DNA of 20,359 nucleotides from DATHYU01 sp033722675 (lineage in GTDB: Bacteria; Actinomycetota; Acidimicrobiia; Spongiisociales; UBA11373), in assembly GCA_033722675.1 (NCBI GenBank), contig JAWVYO010000039.1:1-20359 (forward strand), in the 5' to 3' direction. The notes under the pieces are model-generated. The model was not told the DNA's origin. It ran no database searches and saw only the letters and a list, made by a program, of their open reading frames with translations. This document shows positions 15,316 through 20,359 of the stretch, piece after piece. Every line of letters begins with the position of its first letter. Within the stretch, counting starts at the first letter, position 1. Made by a program: the position numbers and the translations under genes.

Positions 15316-16113
15316 ATGCGCAAGATCACCGCCGTGGCGATGCTGCTGGCCCTGGTGGCCGTGGCCTGCAAGATCGAGACGAACGTCGTCGCGAACCTCG
15401 AGGCCGACGGCACCGGGACCGTCATGTTCGAGGTCGGGTTCGACCAGGAGGCCCAGGATCTCCTGCTCCAGGACACCGACCCCTTCGACGAGGCTCCCCC
15501 CGGCGCCGAGACGAGCGAGGAGACGCGAGACGGGATCCGGTACTTCCAGTTCACCCTGCCCTTCTCCAGCCCCGCCGAGCTGGAAGAGCTGATGCTCCAG
15601 TCGGAACAGGCTCCGTTCGAGACGTTCTCGGCGACGTTCTCGGAGACGTCCGTGACCGTCGACGCCAGCACGGGCGACAGCGGTGGAGGATTCTTCGACG
15701 AGGGCGACCTCGAGGGATTCGATCCCGCCCAGCTGGAGGAGAGCATCTCGGCGTCCATCACCATCACGATGCCCGGACGGGTCGTCAGCACCACGGCCGA
15801 CGAGCAGAACGGCTCCACCCTCGTCTGGAACGTCCCCCTGTTCGGCGGCTCCCTCGACGTCAGCGCCGAATCGGATCCGACGCAGGAGCCGGCCGGTGAC
15901 GGCGGTGTCCCCGTCTGGCTCATCGCCGTGATCGTGCTCGCCGTCGCCGGGATCGGGTTCTTCATCTTCCAGCGCACACGCCGCACCCCGGCACCCGTCG
16001 CACCGGCGACCGACCCCGCGACGGACGACGGGGGCGCCCAGCTGACGACGGACGACGGCGACACGCCCCTCGCGGACGACGACGAGACCACGCCCCCACC
16101 GACGGGGGGCTGA
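15316..16113 (+). CDS. LppM-like (DUF3153) lipoprotein with C-terminal membrane helix
   Basis: A 265-residue envelope protein. The N-terminus is a short signal peptide with a lipobox-like LVAVAC ending at Cys18, the likely lipidation site. The exported part begins IETNVVANLEADGTGTVMFE, a pattern of alternating strands typical of LppM/DUF3153 proteins, whose ectodomains start with a V..NLEV..DGTG-like segment. A Gly/Asp-rich linker (about 118-136) precedes another beta segment (ISASITITMPGRV). A transmembrane helix (about 198-219) is followed by a basic stop-transfer FQRTRR and an acidic, Thr/Asp/Pro-rich tail on the inside. Mycobacterial LppM has the same lipobox-ectodomain-helix plan. The molecular function is unknown. 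The following HAD-like gene starts 10 bases after the stop and is probably co-transcribed. Confidence 0.75.
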   Translation: MRKITAVAMLLALVAVACKIETNVVANLEADGTGTVMFEVGFDQEAQDLLLQDTDPFDEAPPGAETSEETRDGIRYFQFTLPFSSPAELEELMLQSEQAPFETFSATFSETSVTVDASTGDSGGGFFDEGDLEGFDPAQLEESISASITITMPGRVVSTTADEQNGSTLVWNVPLFGGSLDVSAESDPTQEPAGDGGVPVWLIAVIVLAVAGIGFFIFQRTRRTPAPVAPATDPATDDGGAQLTTDDGDTPLADDDETTPPPTGG

Positions 16114-16123
16114 CCCGCTCCGG

Positions 16124-16561
16124 ATGCGGCTCGTCCTCATCGACCTGGTCCCGGCCCTCCTCTCGTGGGAGGGCCGGGACGCGTTCGGCGAAGCCGATGT
16201 GGCCCCCGACGCCGATCCGACCCTCCAGACCCTGTACGACCACTATCGCCTCGAGGCCGTGGCGGACAGCACGATCCCCGGGCCCGTCCTGCGAGACCTG
16301 CTCGCGACCTTCGGGCTGGCCGACTGGTTCGAACGGGTGGGCTCGACGGCCGTCTTCGGCCCGACCCTCACCCCCCGGGTGGTCCGCAAGCTCGCCGCGG
16401 CCGCCGGCGTGACTCCGGATCGGGTGGCGACGGTGACGGCACGCGACACCGTTGCGGACCGGCTCCGACGGGAGGGGCTGGCCGTGGTGCTCACGGGGGG
16501 ACCCGAGGAGTTCGCCGACGTCCCCGAGGCGATGTGGCGGTTGGAGGGCCGACGGCCCTGA
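16124..16561 (+). CDS. Degenerate HAD-like protein
   Basis: A 145-residue protein that resembles a HAD-superfamily hydrolase reduced to its core. LVLIDLVPALLSW (3-15) sits where DxDx(T/V) motif I would be, but the second Asp is missing (D-L-V). The part PGPVLRDLLATFGLADWFERVGSTAVFGP.LTPRVVRKLAAAAGVTPDRVATV is laid out like the HAD segment 'helix - strand - S/T - proline - Lys - helix', and a strand plus D.VADRLRREGLAVV follows, as in motif IV and its next helix. Without the motif I general acid it is unlikely to be a normal phosphatase. It could be a non-catalytic binding or regulatory protein. The gene is 10 bases behind the LppM-like gene in an apparent operon and ends one base from the convergent CvpA-CAP gene. 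Confidence 0.65.
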   Translation: MRLVLIDLVPALLSWEGRDAFGEADVAPDADPTLQTLYDHYRLEAVADSTIPGPVLRDLLATFGLADWFERVGSTAVFGPTLTPRVVRKLAAAAGVTPDRVATVTARDTVADRLRREGLAVVLTGGPEEFADVPEAMWRLEGRRP

Positions 16562-16562
16562 C

Positions 16563-17531
16563 TCAGCCGGTGAACACCTGGACGGTCATGAGCCCAAGCG
16601 GACCGGCCACGACGCCGATGCCGATCCGGTTGTAGTCGGGGGACAGGATGTTCGCCCGGTGTCCGGGGCTGTTCATGAGACCGTCATGGGTCTCGGAGGG
16701 GGTGGCCGCGAGGGCGAGGTTCTCGCCGGCGACCAGGTAGGTGATGCCGGCATCCCAGACGCGGTCGCCGACCGTGCCGGTCTCGGGCGACACGTGTGAG
16801 AAGTACCCGCCTGCATACATGTCGACGGCGTGCGCCACACCGACCTCGGACAGCGCCGGGCTCCAGGCGAGCGGGTCGAGCCCGTGGTCGATGCGAGCCC
16901 GGTTCACCAGGTCGTAGATCTCGTCGGCGGGCCCCCAGACGACGTCGAGGTCGGCCGGATCCGCCTCCGGGAAGGTGACGACCTCCTCGCCCTCGACGAC
17001 GACGCGGCGCACCCCGAGCGACTGCCGGAGGTTGATCAGGCTCTCGACGATCCGATCGCCGGCGAGCCGGTGGAAGACCTCCTGGGGGACCCCGTCGGGA
17101 TCGGTGAGCGTCTTGGTGACCGCGGAGTCGTCGAGCTGTCCGGCGACGGCCGGGGGCATCGGCAACACGACGCCGATGGTGAGCAGCAGCGTGGCGAGGA
17201 AGACGCCGAACGCCATCGCCAGTCCGGCCCCGCCCACCCGGTTCATGAGATTGAGGCCCGGCATCCGGGCGTGCCGCTCGAGGCGCTGGGTGGTGATCGC
17301 CGCGGCGATCCCGGTGCCGACGAAGAGGACGATGCCCCCGACGATGCGTCCCGCGTCGGTGGAGATCCCCGCCATCGACGAGACGACCGACCCGACGGCG
17401 CCCCCGAATCGGAACGCCAGGATCGTTCCGAGGACGAGTCCGACGAGGTCCATCGCCTCGCGCACGAACCCCCGGTACCAGCCCCGCAGCAGGAGGAGCG
17501 CCAGGAAGGCGAGGACCAGGAGATCGATCAC
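16563..17531 (-). CDS. CvpA membrane domain fused to an extracytoplasmic CAP (SCP/PR-1) domain
   Basis: This 322-residue protein joins two families. Residues 1-125 carry four hydrophobic helices with the CvpA pattern: MIDLLVLAFLALLLLRGWYRGFVREA at the start, then the second, third and fourth helices around 30-48, 61-80 and 100-124. Residues about 203-322 form a CAP domain: IYDLVNRARIDHGLDPL.WSP.L..VGVAHAVDM, GGYFSHVSP, GENLA and LMNSPGHRANIL, with cavity residues His234, Glu270 and His291 in place. Bacterial CAP proteins are mostly secreted with little-known functions. The mycobacterial protease MarP has the same plan with a trypsin-like domain in place of CAP, which supports an outward-facing CAP domain here. 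The start is GTG 17531, with GAGGGG 7 bases upstream. Confidence 0.88.
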   Translation of the reverse strand: MIDLLVLAFLALLLLRGWYRGFVREAMDLVGLVLGTILAFRFGGAVGSVVSSMAGISTDAGRIVGGIVLFVGTGIAAAITTQRLERHARMPGLNLMNRVGGAGLAMAFGVFLATLLLTIGVVLPMPPAVAGQLDDSAVTKTLTDPDGVPQEVFHRLAGDRIVESLINLRQSLGVRRVVVEGEEVVTFPEADPADLDVVWGPADEIYDLVNRARIDHGLDPLAWSPALSEVGVAHAVDMYAGGYFSHVSPETGTVGDRVWDAGITYLVAGENLALAATPSETHDGLMNSPGHRANILSPDYNRIGIGVVAGPLGLMTVQVFTG

Positions 17532-17538
17532 GCGCCGA

Positions 17539-17544
17539 CCCCTC
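17539..17544 (-). promoter_or_regulatory. Ribosome-binding site GAGGGG for the CvpA-CAP gene
   Basis: GAGGGG on the minus strand ends 7 bases before GTG 17531 and supports a start at the first codon of the CvpA domain. Confidence 0.55.
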
Positions 17545-17611
17545 GCTCGACCGTCACGGTCGGTTCCCGATGTCGTCTCGGCTCACGGATCCGTCCTCCC
17601 GAACGCGAAAA

Positions 17612-17617
17612 AGCGTA
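17612..17617 (-). promoter_or_regulatory. Candidate -10 hexamer TACGCT for the CvpA-CAP gene
   Basis: TACGCT on the minus strand, followed by a TTTTT run, lies in the 119-base spacer between the AI-2E transporter stop and the CvpA-CAP start. It would leave a leader of about 75 bases. The same hexamer precedes the DUF3263 gene. Confidence 0.35.
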
Positions 17618-17650
17618 CCCGGGCAGTGGTCGGATGGACACCCCCGGTCG

Positions 17651-18850
17651 TCAGGTCAGGGGCGGTGGAGCGCCTGGAGGACCGGGATCCTCGTCCTCGA
17701 GGGCGCGGCGCAGCCGCCGGGTGATGAAGGTCTCCGACGTCACGTTCGTGTCGATGACCGCCTCCGACGCCTCCTCCCAGGACTGGCCCAGCACCCGGGT
17801 GCGCCAGAAGTGACCGGTGAGGATCTTCACGATCGCCATGGTGGGCACGGCGAGCACCACCCCCCAGAAGCCGAAGATCGCCGCCCCGCCGACGAGCCCC
17901 AGCAGGATCATCGCCGGGTGGATGCGCACCGTCGCCCGCAGGACGGCCGGGCTGATGAAGTGGTTGTCGATCTGCTGGACGACCAGGGCGACGACGCCGG
18001 CCCAGATCGCTGTCTGGAGGTCGCTGGTCGCGATGGCCACGCTCACGCCGAGGAACCCGCCGACCCATGGACCGACGAGGGGGATGATGTTGAGGAATCC
18101 GGCGATCATCCCGATGAGCAGCCAGAACGGGAGCCCGATCAGCCGGAATCCGACGCTCGTCATCACGCCGACGATGACCGCGACGAACAACTGGCCTCGG
18201 AGGAAGCCGCCGACCGCGGTGCCGAGTGCCCCCGCGACGTGGGCCGTCTCGTCCCGGTGCCGTGCGGGGATGAGCGCCACCGTCTTGTCGCGCAAGGTCG
18301 GCAGGTCCAACAGGACGTAGAACGCGATGACGGGGGCGAGGATCAGGAGGGCGATCGCCTCGAGGACGCCGAGCGTGAAGTCGAAGATCTCCCCCAGGCG
18401 CTCGCTGACGAAGTCGCCGCCGTCCTCCTCGACCCGCTGGCGGAGTTCCTCGTAGCCCGGGAGATCCAGGTCGTCGAAGCCGAGGTCGCCGGCGAGCGAC
18501 TCGAGGTCGGCGACGAGGTCGTCGTAGATCTTCGGGAAGTCCTCGGCGAGCTGCGAGCCCTGGTCGACGAAGGACGGGACGACGAGGAACCCGAGGAGGG
18601 TGAACACCGCCATCAGCGCCAGATAGGACACGCAGGAGCCCATCCACCGCGCCATGCCGCGCTCCTGGAGTGCGCTGACGACTGGATTGAGCACGTAGAC
18701 GATGGCGATGGCGAGCACCACCGAGGGGATGAGGATCCACACCCGGCCGATGATCCAGGCGAAGGCCCACAGGAGCAGGAGCGTCCCCAACAGGCTCCAT
18801 GCGGCGATCCCGATGCGCCGGAGGCCGTCGCCGCCGGTTCGCTCGATCAT
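17651..18850 (-). CDS. AI-2E family transporter
   Basis: A 399-residue inner-membrane protein of the AI-2E (PF01594-type) family, with about eight hydrophobic helices (near 14-34, 36-56, 72-92, 158-182, 218-238, 240-262, 264-292 and 312-343). A soluble, acidic segment lies at about 97-155, between the third and fourth helices, as is typical. The signature GFLNIIPLVGPWVGG (251-265) and QQIDNHFISPAVL (292-304) are clear. The family includes TqsA, linked to autoinducer-2 export, and Na+/H+-exchanging members, so an AI-2 substrate should not be assumed. The C-terminal tail (about 375-399) is charged and ends Pro-rich. The start lies 4 bases after the stop of the DUF3263 gene, so the two probably share one mRNA; no strong ribosome-binding site is visible. 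Confidence 0.92.
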   Translation of the reverse strand: MIERTGGDGLRRIGIAAWSLLGTLLLLWAFAWIIGRVWILIPSVVLAIAIVYVLNPVVSALQERGMARWMGSCVSYLALMAVFTLLGFLVVPSFVDQGSQLAEDFPKIYDDLVADLESLAGDLGFDDLDLPGYEELRQRVEEDGGDFVSERLGEIFDFTLGVLEAIALLILAPVIAFYVLLDLPTLRDKTVALIPARHRDETAHVAGALGTAVGGFLRGQLFVAVIVGVMTSVGFRLIGLPFWLLIGMIAGFLNIIPLVGPWVGGFLGVSVAIATSDLQTAIWAGVVALVVQQIDNHFISPAVLRATVRIHPAMILLGLVGGAAIFGFWGVVLAVPTMAIVKILTGHFWRTRVLGQSWEEASEAVIDTNVTSETFITRRLRRALEDEDPGPPGAPPPLT

Positions 18851-18854
18851 CGGA

Positions 18855-19109
18855 TCAGGAGCCCGGTCGTCCGCCGAGGCGGCGCTCGAGGCGCCGACGC
18901 CTGGCGTCGTCCTGCATGCGGCGCAGGCGCCGCACGGTCAGGGGTGCGTGCCGCTCGGCCTCGGGATCGTCGACGAGGCGACGCAGCACCTGGTAGTAGC
19001 GCGTGGCGCTCATCCCGAGGTAGTCGCGGATCGCCCGGTCCTTCGGACCGGGGTAGAGCCACCACGACCCCTCGAAGTCGAGTACGTCGATGTCGCGCTG
19101 TCGGAGCAT
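18855..19109 (-). CDS. DUF3263 family small DNA-binding-like protein
   Basis: An 84-residue protein matching DUF3263, a small family typical of actinobacteria. The diagnostic core is ILxFExxWWxY followed by IRDYLGMSATRYYQVLRRLVDDPEA and a basic RRLRRMQDDARRRRLERRL tail. The middle part looks like a helix-turn-helix resembling a sigma-70-like or MarR-like recognition helix (SATRYYQVL), so DNA binding is plausible but not proven. ATG 19109 gives the full family N-terminus and follows a TACGCT hexamer by 8 bases. It is the first gene of an operon with the AI-2E transporter, and is divergent from the selenoprotein gene with 100 bases between starts. If it binds DNA, that spacer would be the obvious place to look. 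Confidence 0.85.
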   Translation of the reverse strand: MLRQRDIDVLDFEGSWWLYPGPKDRAIRDYLGMSATRYYQVLRRLVDDPEAERHAPLTVRRLRRMQDDARRRRLERRLGGRPGS

Positions 19110-19117
19110 CGCTCGGA

Positions 19118-19123
19118 AGCGTA
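19118..19123 (-). promoter_or_regulatory. Candidate -10 hexamer TACGCT for the DUF3263/AI-2E operon
   Basis: TACGCT on the minus strand ends 8 bases before ATG 19109, with no ribosome-binding site between; a near-leaderless transcript is likely. In the same spacer I found no comparable hexamer facing the selenoprotein gene. Confidence 0.45.
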
Positions 19124-19198
19124 CGAGCGACCTGCGACGGATTGAAGGATTTGCGGCGGAACAAGCGGGTCCCGGCAGCCGTTGCAGCAGTCGTCGAC

Positions 19199-19206
19199 GA
19201 GGGAGG
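19199..19206 (+). promoter_or_regulatory. Ribosome-binding site GAGGGAGG for the selenoprotein gene
   Basis: A purine-rich GAGGGAGG lies just before GTG 19210 (3 bases from its 3' end, 6 from the inner GAGGG). It is the best initiation site near the point where family-like sequence begins, and favours 19210 over an upstream frame start at 19090. Confidence 0.6.
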
Positions 19207-19209
19207 ACC

Positions 19210-20163
19210 GTGACGGAGCGTTTCGAGGAGTTCCGCTCGTCCTTCTCCTACGGGTCGCGCAGCGACATGTCCTTCAAGTTCCTCGCAGCCGTCGACGACG
19301 ACACCGCCGCCGAGATGGTCCGCCGCATCCTCGAGGAGGCGGGGGCGCTGCTCGACACCGGGGACCCCCGGCCGCTCATCGATGTCGTGATCGACGCCCA
19401 GGCCCGCGCCTACCTCGCCGCCGGCCTCCCCGAGCGGTATCACTACTCCGACGCCCCCTTCGCTCGGCCCCGCCGGCCGGTGGCCGAGAGCCGGCTGGCC
19501 CTGCTGTCGTCGTCGGGCCACCACGTCGAGGACCCCGAGCCCTTCGGTGTTCGAGGCATGACCCAGGCCGAGGCCGAGGACCGCATCGACGAGTTCCTCA
19601 AGGCGGCGCCCACCCTCGAGGAGATCCCGGTCGACGTCTCCCCCGACGACCTGGAGGTCCGCCACGGCGGCTACGACGTCCGGGGCGTGCGGGCCGACCA
19701 CAACGTGGCGTTCCCCATCGACCGGCTCCGCGAGTTGGAGGCCGAGGGAATCGTCGGCGAGCTCCATGCCACGGCCTTCAGCTTCGTGGGGGCGGCGTCG
19801 CAGCTCCGGATGGCACGCGAGGTCGCCCCGGCCTGGGCCGAACGGCTCCGCGACCTCGAGATCGACGTCGCCCTGCTCGTCCCCGTCTGACCGGTCTGCC
19901 ACATGTCGGTCGGACATGTCGCACGCAGCCTCGAGGAGGTCGGCATCGCCACGGTGACGATCGCCGTCGCCGCCTTCGAGGGACGCCTGGGCCCGATGCG
20001 GGTTCCCCGCCGCCTCCTCACGCCCTTCCCGATGGGCCGTCCCCTCGGCCCGCCCGGCGACCGGGCCACCCAGCGCGCGGTGATCGAGCGGGCGCTCCGC
20101 CTCGTCGACGAGGCCGACGCCCCCGACACCGCCGTCCGATGGGAGCACCCCTACCGTCCGTGA
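19210..20163 (+). CDS. PrdB/GrdB-like reductase family selenoprotein, in-frame TGA read as selenocysteine
   Basis: Read through the TGA at 19888-19890, the product has 317 residues with Sec at 227. The N-terminal part (1-226) shows SDMSFKFLA, RLALLSSSGHHV, a H.GYD....ADHNVAFPIDRLRELEAEGIVGEL block, FSFVGA and DVALLVPV. These match the N-terminal half of glycine/sarcosine/betaine/D-proline reductase selenoprotein B-type proteins. The next in-frame bases give U-P-V-C-H-M-S-V-G, then ARSLEEVGIATVTIAV and 60 more residues to TGA 20161-20163. U227-P-V-C230 is a UxxC redox pair, where this family carries Sec or Cys. A hairpin 10 bases after the TGA fits a bacterial SECIS. In clostridia such subunits reduce glycine or D-proline; relatives in aerobes stand alone like this one and have unknown substrates. 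An upstream frame start at 19090 lacks family sequence. A plain stop with a broken gene is the alternative, which the motif and hairpin make less likely. Confidence 0.85.
19888..19890 (+). other. Recoded TGA codon (selenocysteine 227)
   Basis: The codon lies between GTC (Val226) and CCG (Pro228), inside V-P-V-U-P-V-C-H. The reading frame stays open for 90 further sense codons after it, and their translation continues the family pattern. Confidence 0.83.
19901..19919 (+). promoter_or_regulatory. Candidate bacterial SECIS hairpin
   Basis: ACATGTC (19901-19907) pairs perfectly with GACATGT (19913-19919) around the loop GGTCG (19908-19912). The stem begins 10 bases after the TGA. A C-C mismatch (19900/19920) is followed by three more pairs (19897-19899 with 19921-19923). 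Known bacterial SECIS elements lie directly after the UGA and carry a G in the first two loop positions, often as GGU, recognised by SelB. All of this is met. The hairpin lies inside the coding sequence (C-H-M-S-V-G-H-V), as expected in bacteria. Confidence 0.8.
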
Positions 20164-20230
20164 GGGGGCGCGACGGCCCAACCGCCGGCTACGCCGGCCG
20201 CCCCCCTCCCCCTCCGCTTCGCTCCGGGTA

Positions 20231-20252
20231 CTCCCCCCGCAAGCGGGGGGAG
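20231..20252. repeat. Perfect GC palindrome after the selenoprotein gene
   Basis: CTCCCCCCGC (20231-20240) and GCGGGGGGAG (20243-20252) are exact inverted copies around AA. The hairpin lies 68 bases after the selenoprotein stop. It has no T-run, so it is not a textbook intrinsic terminator; it could be a dispersed intergenic repeat or an RNA-stabilising 3' structure. Confidence 0.6.
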
Positions 20253-20312
20253 ATTGGGTGAGCGCGCCCCGTGGTGCCCCCCCTTCGACCCCGCCCCAGC
20301 GGGCCCGGCCCC

Positions 20313-20330
20313 CGCCCCCCCAGGGGGGCG
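20313..20330. repeat. Second GC palindrome near the window end
   Basis: CGCCCCCC (20313-20320) and GGGGGGCG (20323-20330) pair exactly around CA. Together with the palindrome at 20231 it fills a non-coding tail of 196 bases (20164-20359) rich in C and G runs, in which I see no gene. Confidence 0.5.
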
Positions 20331-20359
20331 AAACACGCAACCCGGCGGGCGGCCCCCCC

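Noticed and set aside
19888..20163. TGA 19890 as a true stop with the downstream frame as a separate gene or decayed remnant
   Set aside because: The downstream frame continues the same family in phase with no frameshift, the TGA falls at the redox position, and a SECIS-like hairpin follows. A decayed gene would not be expected to keep all three.
20231..20252. Intrinsic terminator for the selenoprotein gene
   Set aside because: The hairpin is strong but no T-run follows on either strand, so I list it as a palindromic repeat.
18847..20340. A 497-codon open frame on the minus strand across the DUF3263 and selenoprotein genes
   Set aside because: It is low-complexity Gly/Arg/Asp/Glu-rich translation, runs through two real genes, and shows no family motif. 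GC-rich codon bias keeps antisense frames open.
1..20359. CRISPR arrays, tRNA or rRNA genes, insertion sequences, phage genes
   Set aside because: I saw no regularly spaced repeats, no tRNA-like cloverleaf with a CCA-type end, no rRNA segments and no transposase or integrase motifs. No selenocysteine machinery gene is in the window either.

Overview
The window is very G+C-rich, densely packed DNA. It carries several families that are mainly or typically actinobacterial: a DUF3263 protein, a DUF6777-type membrane protein, an LppM-like lipoprotein and an actinobacterial ParB/sulfiredoxin-fold protein. Many short spacers carry TANNNT hexamers next to start codons, as expected for actinobacterial promoters and leaderless mRNAs. 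My best guess is a free-living actinobacterium, possibly of the Acidimicrobiia; that lineage call is inference.

Layout. 1-858 is the 3' part of a glucose/sorbosone dehydrogenase-type beta-propeller. It is followed by a DUF255 thioredoxin-fold protein (895-2913), an acyl-CoA dehydrogenase (2910-4052, minus) and a divergent NylA-like amidase (4121-5605). The purine pair purK-purE lies at 5602-7247 (minus) and is translationally coupled. Divergent to it is a two-gene operon of a variant metallophosphoesterase and a ParB-like protein (7294-8920). A two-helix membrane LytM/M23 peptidase (8922-10844) and a cyclic 2,3-diphosphoglycerate synthetase-type GTPase (10944-12260) follow on the minus strand, then a DUF6777 membrane protein (12356-13579).

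The second half holds an EamA transporter (13663-14556), an orphan 240-residue protein (14519-15244), an LppM-like lipoprotein with a degenerate HAD-like gene (15316-16561), a CvpA-CAP fusion (16563-17531), and a DUF3263/AI-2E-family transporter operon (17651-19109).

The most notable feature is at 19210-20163. A PrdB/GrdB-like reductase gene contains an in-frame TGA at 19888-19890. Reading through it as selenocysteine creates a V-P-V-U-P-V-C-H redox motif and continues for 90 more residues of family-like sequence. Ten bases after the TGA is a perfect 7-bp hairpin with a GGUCG loop, which has the form of a bacterial SECIS element. Conventional gene calling would split this gene in two.

Beyond purK-purE, the genes do not form one pathway. 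They are a housekeeping and envelope mix (peptidoglycan-type hydrolase, CvpA-CAP, LppM, DUF6777, two transporters) with catabolic enzymes (acyl-CoA dehydrogenase, amidase, sugar dehydrogenase-like). Convergent gene ends overlap or nearly touch throughout. The last 196 bases are non-coding and hold two strong GC palindromes.
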